Positions 1 through 6,546 of a stretch of DNA of 9,764 nucleotides are shown here, in pieces; positions within the stretch are counted from its first letter, which is position 1, and every line of letters begins with the position of its first letter. The translations under genes were made by a program, and so were the position numbers. The notes beneath the pieces are model-generated. The model was not told the DNA's origin and ran no database searches. It saw nothing but the letters and a program-made list of their open reading frames with translations. The DNA is taken from NCBI GenBank assembly GCA_910588225.1, contig CAJUQT010000060.1:11105-20868 (forward strand), written 5' to 3'. The DNA comes from an uncultured Acetatifactor sp. (lineage in GTDB: Bacteria; Bacillota; Clostridia; Lachnospirales; Lachnospiraceae).

Positions 1-59
1 CGTCCGTCAATCCTTCCGGGTGTCTTCACTTCACCTGCTGATTTGAGTTCCGCAACAAT

Positions 60-1294
60 TTATTCTGCAGTCATAGCCTGAACGAAAGCATCCAGTTTCG
101 CCTGTGCATTGTCCCTGGTGATTTCCCCGCTTCTGATTTCGGTGGGGATTGCACCTGCATAAGACCAGTATCTGGAGCTGAATACGGAGCTGGAAGGCTG
201 TGCCACACTGGCGTTATTGGACTGCTCTACAAGCACTGCCGCAAGAGGATCTGCCAGAACCTTCTCGCTGGCACCGGCCGCTTTGTTGGCAGGAACCTGC
301 TGGGACAGTTCATAGCGCAGAACCTGATTCTCTTCGTTTCCAATAAATGCGGCAAACTGAACAGCTGCAGCCATATTCTTGGACTGTGCGTTTACGCCGA
401 TAGCCTTGGAGCCATAGAAGCTCAGCAGCTGATAATCATTGCCGTCAGGATTAAAAGTAGGGATAACTGCCATTCCCAGATCGTCACCCAGGATGCTGTG
501 GAAGTTCTCATATTCCCATGTACCGCCGAACCATGCGCCCAGTCTGTGGCCCTCAATCAGCTCGGTAACTGTGATCTCACCATCGAAAGCACATTTGGGA
601 TTATTGATCAGGTCAATCAGATAATTGGTTACAGCCAGACCGGTAGCACTGTTCCAGTCTACACCTGCGGAAAGGTCGCTTCCTTCAGGTCCGAAAATAC
701 TGCAGCCCGCACCGTAGTAATAGCAGCCCAGTTTCCAGCCGCCCGCAGACTCAAAATAGTAGTTGTATACATTGTCTGCAGTTTCCTTGGCCATGATCTT
801 CTCCAGGGATGTGATGTCGGACTCATCCAGGAGAGTCTTGTCATAGTACATAAAGAAGGTATTGTGGGTAAAAGGAATCCCGTAAATCTTACCGTCCTGT
901 GTGACGGTGTCAACAACAGCCTCAGCAATATCGTTCTTTACCATCGCCTCGGTATCGCCGCCCAGCTGTGCAATGGCTCCTGCATCCACCAGCTGCGGAA
1001 GCTGGTCACTGGCAAACAGAAATACGTCCGCCGCGTTGCCTACATCCTTAAGCACTTCGTCCTGGCACTTATCCTCGCCCACAACCTCTGTGGTCCAGGT
1101 AATCTGGTACTCGGGATGTGCTTCTGCAAACGCATCCTGCATCTGCTTCATGGCACCGGTATCGATCTGGTTCTGGGGACACCATACTTTAAGGCTGACT
1201 GCCCCCCTGACTGGCTTCCGCCATCCTTGCCGCATCCGGCCAGAACTGAAGCCGCCAGAGCTGTCGTCAACAATGCTGCGTAAAGCTTTTTCAT
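60..1294 (-). CDS. Sugar ABC transporter substrate-binding lipoprotein (MalE-like), frameshifted
   Basis: Family 1 extracellular solute-binding protein that would capture a sugar or oligosaccharide outside the membrane and deliver it to an ABC permease, probably encoded to the left of the window. The best start is ATG at 1294, with AAGGAGG at 1304-1310, 9 nt upstream. That frame gives MKKLYAALLTTA, a hydrophobic stretch and the lipobox LAGC, so the mature protein would be anchored by a diacylglyceryl cysteine. It then passes a G6 tract (plus-strand C6, 1202-1207), after which the body (LKVWCPQNQ onward) lies in the other frame. One more G would join signal peptide and body into about 411 residues, normal for the family. 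As it stands, the body frame can only start at 1235, without signal peptide or Shine-Dalgarno. The divergent LacI gene suggests control by that regulator. The sugar cannot be told from sequence. Confidence 0.88.
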
Positions 1295-1300
1295 TTTAAA

Positions 1301-1310
1301 GTTCCTCCTT
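1301..1310 (-). promoter_or_regulatory. Ribosome binding site of the binding-protein gene
   Basis: AAGGAGG on the minus strand lies 9 nt before ATG 1294. This places the true start upstream of the frameshift and supports the lipoprotein signal peptide as part of the gene. Confidence 0.85.
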
Positions 1311-1350
1311 TAAGAAAAATTTTATTGTTTCTTAATATTTCATTGAGATG

Positions 1351-1379
1351 AAAATATCATATTTTAATTTTTTCGTCAA
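1351..1379 (-). promoter_or_regulatory. Predicted sigma-A promoter of the binding-protein gene
   Basis: On the minus strand TTGACG (1379-1374), a 17-bp spacer and TATTTT (1356-1351) fit a vegetative promoter about 57 bp before the start codon. The -10 box is only fair. An alternative -10, TATGAT (1361-1356), would leave too short a spacer. The -35 box includes a CGAAA-type half-site shared with other places in this intergenic region. Confidence 0.5.
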
Positions 1380-1704
1380 GCTTGATTTTGTGCATATTTT
1401 TGTCTTTTCCCCTCGTTTTTTGCGACGCATTATGCACTTTGTATGGCATTTCGAAATTTCTACGAAACTAATTGACGAAACTTTATTCTATCAATTTCGA
1501 TATCGTTTTATTTTTACATCTGTATATGGCTGATTTTTCGATCGCCTTATTTGACACAAAAACGTCCGCATCTATTTTCCAGTTTTTTCCTTTTCCCCTT
1601 TTCCAGTGTCCTGCGGAAGAGCTGGTCACGCAGATTCAATTTTTCTTCCTCTGTTTCTGCCATATATATCAATGCTGCAACAAAATAAAGTTTCGCTGAC
1701 AGAC

Positions 1705-1733
1705 TTGTTTTTTCATCATCGTCCTGTTATAAT
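1705..1733 (+). promoter_or_regulatory. Predicted promoter of the LacI-family regulator
   Basis: TTGTTT (1705-1710), a 17-bp spacer and TATAAT (1728-1733) with an upstream TG (extended -10, TGTTATAAT) form a strong sigma-A promoter. Transcription would start near 1740, giving a leader of about 90 nt. Confidence 0.65.
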
Positions 1734-1793
1734 CCATATATCGACAGGTAAAATTGTTGTAATTTTTCACAAACTTTAAACCAGCAGCAAAGC

Positions 1794-1812
1794 GCCGGTG
1801 CTGTAAACCGGC
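1794..1812 (+). promoter_or_regulatory. Leader hairpin just before the LacI ribosome binding site
   Basis: GCCGGT (1794-1799) and ACCGGC (1807-1812) form a perfect 6-bp stem with a 7-nt loop, ending 4 nt before the AAGGGGG Shine-Dalgarno at 1817-1823. It could stabilise the leader or, at the DNA level, act as an operator. There is no U-run, so it is not a terminator. Confidence 0.35.
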
Positions 1813-1832
1813 ATTTAAGGGGGAATCTATTT

Positions 1833-2834
1833 ATGACAACAATAAACGATATTGCTGCCAGACTGGGAATATCCAAAAGTACCGTTTCCAAAGGTTTGAA
1901 CAATGCCAGAGATGTCAGCGAGGAAATGCGTAAAAAAATTCTGGAAACAGCTGTAGAGATGGGTTATGTCAACAGACGCCTGCAGAAAAAGGAAAAAAAG
2001 CTCTGTATTCTTGTGGAAAACATGGAATATCAGACACCCAATCAGTTTGGTCATGATCTTATACTGGGCTTTAAGCAAATGGCCGAACCTGACGGCTGGA
2101 AAATAGATGTGGTTCCTCTGGACAAGGAATTTCAGCGGGGAATCCCCTATACTGTGTTTATGATGGAGCATGGCTACCAGGCTTCCTTTGTTCTGGGCTT
2201 CAGCCTTCTGGATCCCTGGATACATGAGTTTCGGACTTCCAGGATTCCTGCCGTTCTCTATGACAATTATATCAAGGAGAATCCGAATATCGCCTCCGTA
2301 GGCTGTGACAGTCAGGAGGGGTTCGAACTGGCCGTGAAGCACCTGGTCAATCTGGGCCATCAAAAAATAGGCCTGATCTCCGGACCTCTGGATTCTTATA
2401 TTCTGAAAGCCAGATACAGCGCCTATCTCAATGCCATGGATAAATATGGACTGGAAATCAATGAAAAATATATCGGACTGGAATATTACATAAATGATTC
2501 TACCAGAAAGTATGTCCCCAGGCTGCTGGATGAAGGCGTTACCGCCATTCTCTTCTCCCACGACATACGGGCCATTTCCGCCATTACGGAATGTGAGGAC
2601 AGAGGCATCAGCATTCCCGGAGATGTAAGCATTATCGGTTTTGATGATCTACCTATAGCAGCACACACCCAGCCTCCCCTGACTACAGTGCGCCAGGACA
2701 GGCTTGCTTTGGGCAAATGCGGCTTCTATGCCCTTTCCTGCCTGCTGAACCAGGTCGCCATAGGTTCGATTCTCCTGCGTGCCACCCTGATTGTACGGAA
2801 TTCCACAGGACCTGCTCCCCAAAAAACGGTATAA
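1833..2834 (+). CDS. LacI/GalR-family transcriptional regulator
   Basis: A 333-residue DNA-binding repressor or activator of sugar genes, of normal family length. Residues 2-46 form the LacI helix-turn-helix (TINDIAARLGISKSTVSKGL, then a GYV turn). The rest is a periplasmic-binding-protein-like effector domain ending with IGFDDLPIAAHTQPPLTTVRQD and IVRNSTGPAP, both typical. The hinge is unusual: after GYV comes a basic stretch (NRRLQKKEKK) instead of the common AxxL hinge-helix pattern, so DNA contacts there may differ. The start is ATG with AAGGGGG 9 nt upstream. It is divergent from the sugar-binding lipoprotein, its most likely target, and may regulate itself. The effector cannot be named. 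Confidence 0.93.
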   Translation: MTTINDIAARLGISKSTVSKGLNNARDVSEEMRKKILETAVEMGYVNRRLQKKEKKLCILVENMEYQTPNQFGHDLILGFKQMAEPDGWKIDVVPLDKEFQRGIPYTVFMMEHGYQASFVLGFSLLDPWIHEFRTSRIPAVLYDNYIKENPNIASVGCDSQEGFELAVKHLVNLGHQKIGLISGPLDSYILKARYSAYLNAMDKYGLEINEKYIGLEYYINDSTRKYVPRLLDEGVTAILFSHDIRAISAITECEDRGISIPGDVSIIGFDDLPIAAHTQPPLTTVRQDRLALGKCGFYALSCLLNQVAIGSILLRATLIVRNSTGPAPQKTV

Positions 2835-2863
2835 CGGCAGCCTGTCCCCATGCTGCCGTACCG
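2821..2863 (-). terminator. Rho-independent terminator of the phospholipid operon
   Basis: Read on the minus strand, CGGT plus ACGGCAGC (2863-2852) pairs with GCTGCCGT (2841-2834) and ACCG (2830-2827), with a 10-nt loop and a 3-nt bulge, followed directly by TTTTTT (2826-2821). It lies 46 bp beyond the psd stop codon, and its distal half is inside the last codons of the convergent LacI gene. On the plus strand no comparable U-run follows, so it mainly serves psd. Confidence 0.75.
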
Positions 2864-2908
2864 GTATTTGCCAGCCTTAAAACCTGCTGATGTCGGAAAC
2901 CATCGCTC

Positions 2909-3784
2909 TTACACTCCCTGCTCTTGTCTGCCCACGCCTTCTCCCAGACGTACTTTTGTCTCGATTCCACGACCGGAATTCTCCAGAATATCCCTGTCAG
3001 GGCAGACTTCTCCTTTCTTGGTTATAAGAACGATCGTAGAACCGCCAAAAGCAAATTTTCCCTTTTCCCATCCCCTTTTTACATTGATTCCACGGTTATG
3101 ATTTCGGATTTTTCCTACCAGTAAAGCTCCGACCTCCATCTGAATCATCTCACCGAAATTGTCGGAATGCAGTATACAGTATTCTCTTGTATTCTCCTTA
3201 TATATGGGATATTCATCATTTGCCACAGGATTTACCGTGTGTAATACACCGGGAATCCATACCAGCTTGGCCACGCTTCCCCCGTCGGCATAGATATATC
3301 TGTGATAATCCTCCACACACAGCCGGAATATCCATACATAGCCTCCGGCATAAGATGCTGCCAGCTTCTTATCCTGCAGAAGGCTCTCCGCCGTATACCG
3401 GGTATGCTTAATGGAAAAAGACGCCTTCTCATTTAACTCATATACGCTCAGTCTGCCATCACAGGGGCTTACGAGAACATCCGGTGCCATTTCCACTCTG
3501 CGTGCTTTCGGTTCCATCCTCCTGGTAAAAAAGTCGTTATACGAGCAATACTTTTTTGGACGATATTCTGTCATATCAATTCCATGTCTGCGTATAAATC
3601 CGCTTATAAACACCCTTGACAATCCAGAATCCAGAATCCTTCCTCCCAGTCTTGATACTGCCGGTATCACCAGAAGCTTCAGCAGCGCCCTTCCCGCCGC
3701 ATGACCATACAGTTCCCCCAGGAAGCGATCCTGCAGAGATACTTCTTGTGTTATCTTTCCTTTCCTGTCTGCAACCAGTCCCAT
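2909..3784 (-). CDS. psd: Phosphatidylserine decarboxylase
   Basis: A membrane-associated pyruvoyl enzyme that decarboxylates phosphatidylserine to phosphatidylethanolamine. The 291-residue precursor carries the GGST processing site (residues 247-250; chain cut before Ser249, which becomes the pyruvoyl group), an SPCDG motif with Asp109 and a DYHRY motif with His161. These match the Asp-His-Ser triad that drives self-cleavage in this family. The length fits a clostridial-type Psd. The ATG at 3784 is chosen because AGGAG (3797-3793) lies 8 nt upstream; a TTG at 3805 would add seven residues but has no such site. It is the last gene of the operon, 47 bp after pssA, which makes its substrate. 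Confidence 0.95.
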   Translation of the reverse strand: MGLVADRKGKITQEVSLQDRFLGELYGHAAGRALLKLLVIPAVSRLGGRILDSGLSRVFISGFIRRHGIDMTEYRPKKYCSYNDFFTRRMEPKARRVEMAPDVLVSPCDGRLSVYELNEKASFSIKHTRYTAESLLQDKKLAASYAGGYVWIFRLCVEDYHRYIYADGGSVAKLVWIPGVLHTVNPVANDEYPIYKENTREYCILHSDNFGEMIQMEVGALLVGKIRNHNRGINVKRGWEKGKFAFGGSTIVLITKKGEVCPDRDILENSGRGIETKVRLGEGVGRQEQGV

Positions 3785-3831
3785 AACCCCATCTCCTTTC
3801 CGCAATCCTGCCCTCGTTCAGGCATCATTTT

Positions 3832-4488
3832 TTATCCTCTGGAATTCACCAGTTCCCACCAGCTCCTCCATGCGAAGACAATCACTGCAACCGCAAAGGC
3901 AACTACTCCCACAATCAGCAATACCTGCTTCACAGAAGGCTTACGTACCTTAAAGTTAAGAACAAACAGAAATCCTACCAGCCCTACCACAATATGCAGC
4001 ACCACAACAAATGCAAAATGACTGGGAAACAGCGGCGATATCACGAATAGAACAGGAAGCGCAATGGCCATAGAGGTAATAGGCAGCCCCTGATAATACT
4101 TTCGCGCCCCCCCGTCCTCGGCCTGGCGCTTTGCTTCCATCACATTAAAATATCCCAGACGGATCAGTCCGGCCAGACCATAGAGCGCCAGAATCACCAT
4201 CCCGTATATTCGATCCATCCCCAGTCTGTAGCAGATTATAATCGGCAGCGCGCCAAAACACACCATATCGCAAAGCGAATCAATTTGAATTCCGAAGCTT
4301 TTCTCATCCTCCGTCCTGTCTTTTTTCATCCTGGCAATTTTCCCGTCAAACATATCACAGAAACCCGAAAAAGCAAGGAAAAAGATTGCCCATCGCAGCT
4401 GCATGGTAGCCGCGCTGAAAATCCCCGCCACGGCTGATATAAAGCTGATATAAGTGAGTATAACCGTATAATTATAAAATCCTATCAT
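3832..4488 (-). CDS. pssA: CDP-diacylglycerol--serine O-phosphatidyltransferase
   Basis: An integral membrane enzyme that makes phosphatidylserine from CDP-diacylglycerol and L-serine. The CDP-alcohol phosphotransferase signature is present: D45..D48-G49..A52-R53, then G66, D70 and D74. The gap between the AR pair and the glycine is 12 residues, longer than the 8 or so usual, an insertion (KKDRTEDEK) that keeps all catalytic residues. YYQGLPIT further on is typical of bacterial PssA. Several hydrophobic helices follow. The start is ATG 4488 with GAGG 8 nt upstream; GTG 4497 is possible. The start overlaps the upstream gene by 17 nt, implying translational coupling. It feeds Psd directly downstream. 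Confidence 0.94.
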   Translation of the reverse strand: MIGFYNYTVILTYISFISAVAGIFSAATMQLRWAIFFLAFSGFCDMFDGKIARMKKDRTEDEKSFGIQIDSLCDMVCFGALPIIICYRLGMDRIYGMVILALYGLAGLIRLGYFNVMEAKRQAEDGGARKYYQGLPITSMAIALPVLFVISPLFPSHFAFVVVLHIVVGLVGFLFVLNFKVRKPSVKQVLLIVGVVAFAVAVIVFAWRSWWELVNSRG

Positions 4489-5587
4489 TTTCCACACCTC
4501 TTATTTGCCTTCCACCGTCATCTGACACAGGCTGTCTTACAGACATTCCACCTGCCAATCGCTCAGACCGGGCTTTCACCATATAGTATCCCTGCGCCAC
4601 CAGCGTAAAAACCGCGCTCAGCAGCAGCTCACTGTAGTAGCTCATTCCCCTGGACAATACCATTGCCGGCAGAGTCATAGAACCGAATACCGACGAAAAT
4701 ATCTTCAGAAACAGCGCCTCGCTGATTCCCATCCCACCCGGCAGAGGAAGCATATCCACCGAGATGGAAATCACTGCCTGCAGAATAATCACATGCCACA
4801 CCGGTGTTCCCGATAAGCCGAAAGACAAGTAGACCAGCCATGTCACAGTAAATAATGCCAGCCGCTGTATAAAAGTAATTACAATTACACGAAATATCAT
4901 TCCCGGATGATTTCTCAGGTACAGCGCTGTCTCTCTGTATATCTGCATGGATTCACGGAGCTTATTGCAGCGTTCTTCCTTATGTCTGAGAAACCGAAAT
5001 TTTTCCAGCAGCCCCATCCCTCTCCTCAGTATCTTCTCCGCCAGATCCGGATGGAACACCAACATTGTCATAAATGCCACGCAGAAAATATTCAGCAGCA
5101 CTCCCAGATAAAAAACAGGAGTGACCTCTTCCATGTACCGCTGCATAAACTTTCTTCCAAAACAGACTATTCCCACGCCCATAACCACCAGCACCAGCTT
5201 ATATGTGATGGTCACTACCATCAGAATTACCGTGGCAACCGGAATAGGAATCTTTTCCTTTTTCATATAGTAAATCTGCATGGGCTGACCACCTGTAGCA
5301 GAAGGAGTAATACAGCTGAAAAAGAATCCCACCGAAGAAAAAAGAAAGCAGATTCTTTTCTTCAGGCGAATCTGAAAGGAACGCATCATATACCACAGTA
5401 TAACAGATTCCCCCCAGATAAAAAACAATACCAGTATAATTCCGGGAATCAGGCATTTTATATCAGCCTTCCTGACAGCCTCCAGCATTGTTCCCAGATC
5501 TTCCCCATGAAACACACCGTAAATAGTAAGTGTAAAAACTATAATCAGAAACACAATGTTCCAGAATGTGTTCTTTTTTGTCAACAT
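4472..5587 (-). CDS. UPF0104 / LPG_synthase_TM family membrane protein (flippase-like domain only)
   Basis: A 371-residue polytopic membrane protein related to the N-terminal flippase half of MprF (Pfam LPG_synthase_TM) but without the aminoacyltransferase half. Visible family motifs are ITPSATGGQPMQIYYMKK (residues 93-110) and PLPGGMGISEALF (281-293), with roughly eight hydrophobic helices and a hydrophilic tail from about 340. The start ATG 5587 directly follows the TGA of the PAP2 gene, with GGGAGG (5602-5597) 9 nt upstream; the 3' end overlaps pssA. Known for the family: MprF's membrane half translocates aminoacylated lipid. Inferred from the operon: it could move an aminophospholipid or an intermediate between leaflets. 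No enzymatic motif was recognised and its function is unproven. Confidence 0.85.
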   Translation of the reverse strand: MLTKKNTFWNIVFLIIVFTLTIYGVFHGEDLGTMLEAVRKADIKCLIPGIILVLFFIWGESVILWYMMRSFQIRLKKRICFLFSSVGFFFSCITPSATGGQPMQIYYMKKEKIPIPVATVILMVVTITYKLVLVVMGVGIVCFGRKFMQRYMEEVTPVFYLGVLLNIFCVAFMTMLVFHPDLAEKILRRGMGLLEKFRFLRHKEERCNKLRESMQIYRETALYLRNHPGMIFRVIVITFIQRLALFTVTWLVYLSFGLSGTPVWHVIILQAVISISVDMLPLPGGMGISEALFLKIFSSVFGSMTLPAMVLSRGMSYYSELLLSAVFTLVAQGYYMVKARSERLAGGMSVRQPVSDDGGRQIRGVENDRIL

Positions 5588-6283
5588 TCACCGCTTCCTC
5601 CCTTTTGAAAGAAGCTTTCCATTGATTTTGTTCAGAATCTTTTCATAAGTTTCCCAGATTTTCTTATTTCCAGCTACAAGAAAACAAATTTCCGCAAGAA
5701 AGATCCCGCCAATCACATCCGGAATCACATGTTGTTTCGTCGTCAATGTGGAAATGCACACCAGCAGCGCCATCAGACAGGAAGCCGCCCGATACCAGAG
5801 CGGAATATTCTTCTTCCCACGCAGTCCTATGTAGCAGAACCAGCTCACCAGACAATGTATGGACGGAAACAGATTATCCGCTGCATCTATGGAATACAGA
5901 AAAATCACCACCTGATTCCAGAACCCCTCCGGCTCCACCACCGGTCTGGTATTCGTAGTGGGATACGCCAGATAGCAGATCAGACAGACCACTCTGGAAA
6001 GGAAATCAGCCGCAAAAAAACGGCATACCTCTTTTTTCCCCTGTCTCCCAATCAAAATGTAGTTGACAATCCAGAACAGATAACATCCAAGGTAAATGAC
6101 AACCGTTGGCGGCCAGAATGGAATCAGCCTGTCAAGACTTCCTTCAATATTGTGATGCGGCCATTCTCCGGCAATCATCCTGGCTCCGCCGTAAACCGCC
6201 AGATTAAAGGTAACAGCAAAAATCAGAGGAATCATACTGTATTCCGGAATCATAGTATGTATTATTTTCCGTAATTTTTCCAC
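5588..6283 (-). CDS. PAP2-superfamily membrane phosphatase (Aur1/Ipt1-like type)
   Basis: A membrane protein of about 231 residues with the PAP2 catalytic blocks: a degenerate first block ending TNTRP (about 110-114), FPSIHC (139-144, catalytic His143) and STLTTKQHVIPDVIGG (about 178-193, His185 and Asp189). The S-T-x-T-x-K-x-H..D pattern resembles the Aur1/inositolphosphotransferase branch (PAP2_3) more than classical phosphatidic acid phosphatase. Possible substrates are phosphatidic acid, phosphatidylglycerol phosphate or a polyprenyl pyrophosphate; head-group transfer is also conceivable. The start GTG 6283 is preferred because AGGAGG (6294-6289) lies 5 nt upstream. An in-frame ATG at 6331 would add 16 residues but has no ribosome binding site. 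It is the first gene of the phospholipid operon. Confidence 0.85.
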   Translation of the reverse strand: MEKLRKIIHTMIPEYSMIPLIFAVTFNLAVYGGARMIAGEWPHHNIEGSLDRLIPFWPPTVVIYLGCYLFWIVNYILIGRQGKKEVCRFFAADFLSRVVCLICYLAYPTTNTRPVVEPEGFWNQVVIFLYSIDAADNLFPSIHCLVSWFCYIGLRGKKNIPLWYRAASCLMALLVCISTLTTKQHVIPDVIGGIFLAEICFLVAGNKKIWETYEKILNKINGKLLSKGRKR

Positions 6284-6288
6284 GTAAA

Positions 6289-6294
6289 CCTCCT
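6289..6294 (-). promoter_or_regulatory. Ribosome binding site fixing the GTG start of the PAP2 gene
   Basis: AGGAGG on the minus strand lies 5 nt before GTG 6283. The alternative ATG at 6331 is preceded by a sequence with no Shine-Dalgarno match. Confidence 0.65.
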
Positions 6295-6337
6295 GCCATA
6301 GCCAAACTGTCATCTGCTTCTCGTGTTCCATATAACA

Positions 6338-6365
6338 GGTTATACCGAATTGCTATTGTATAACC
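6338..6365. promoter_or_regulatory. Inverted repeat in the phospholipid-operon leader (candidate operator)
   Basis: GGTTATAC (6338-6345) and GTATAACC (6358-6365) are perfect 8-bp arms separated by 12 bp, centres 20 bp apart, close to two helical turns. The element lies between the predicted promoter and the PAP2 start. It suits a dimeric regulator binding one face of DNA. As RNA it would form an AU-rich hairpin with no U-run. Confidence 0.5.
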
Positions 6366-6385
6366 GTTCGCTGGAAATCCATAAC

Positions 6386-6413
6386 TTTATAGACACATCT
6401 TAAAATATAGCAA
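6386..6413 (-). promoter_or_regulatory. Predicted promoter of the phospholipid operon
   Basis: On the minus strand TTGCTA (6413-6408), a 16-bp spacer and TATAAA (6391-6386) give a reasonable sigma-A promoter about 100 bp before the PAP2 GTG. No other comparably good match was found between YitT and PAP2. Confidence 0.45.
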
Positions 6414-6466
6414 AAAATTTCCCGATGCTCAAGCTGTTTTTTATATCTTAACGAAATCTTTAGATT

Positions 6467-6510
6467 ATATCGGTAACAGTTCAGCGCCCTGTCTGAACTG
6501 TTACCGATAT
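6467..6510. repeat. Perfect 18-bp-arm inverted repeat
   Basis: ATATCGGTAACAGTTCAG (6467-6484) is followed after 8 nt by its exact reverse complement (6493-6510). A second small palindrome, AATCT-TT-AGATT, directly abuts it (6455-6466). Neither strand has a clear U-run after the stem, so it is not a standard terminator. Perfect pairing over 18 bp implies recent origin or selection. It may be an interspersed palindromic repeat or a hairpin limiting read-through between YitT and the phospholipid operon. Confidence 0.85.
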
Positions 6511-6513
6511 CCC

Positions 6514-6546
6514 AAAAAAGACAGCAGGCCTTTTACAAAGCCTGCT
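6514..6546 (-). terminator. Rho-independent terminator of the acetyltransferase-YitT unit
   Basis: On the minus strand AGCAGGC-TTT (6546-6537) pairs with AAA-GCCTGCT (6533-6523, one bulged base), loop of 3, then 3 nt and TTTTTT (6519-6514). The frame-restored YitT stop codon (6535-6533) falls in the hairpin. On the plus strand the stem is followed only by TTTCC, so the minus strand is favoured. Confidence 0.75.

Larger units (their letters stand above)
1295..1832. other. Divergent control region between binding-protein and LacI genes
   Basis: This is 538 bp of AT-rich DNA without a convincing gene. It holds a promoter for each flanking gene. CGAAA or TTTCG pentamers occur at 1371-1375, 1450-1453 (inside the palindrome ATTTCGAAAT, 1448-1457), 1463-1467, 1476-1480, 1495-1499 and about 1536-1540. 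ACGAAACT is repeated directly at 1462-1469 and 1475-1482. CGATATCG lies at 1498-1505. LacI-family operators are CG-centred palindromes, so these are candidate sites, but no single strong operator stands out. A minus-strand frame at 1547-1726 looks weakly coding and is discussed in the findings. Confidence 0.45.

Noticed and set aside
1..59. Possible terminator or start of a permease gene beyond the binding-protein stop
   Set aside because: Only 59 bp are available; no hairpin with U-run and no Shine-Dalgarno plus start codon were seen.
1348..1699. Plus-strand open frames (61 and 75 codons) in the intergenic region
   Set aside because: They are Phe/Tyr/Ile-rich translations of AT-rich DNA with no Shine-Dalgarno and cross the promoter region.
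2834..2859. Plus-strand terminator for the LacI gene
   Set aside because: The stem is good but only GTATTTG follows on the plus strand; the U-run is on the minus-strand side.
6284..6331. ATG 6331 as start of the PAP2 gene
   Set aside because: No Shine-Dalgarno precedes it, whereas GTG 6283 has AGGAGG 5 nt upstream. It is not fully excluded.
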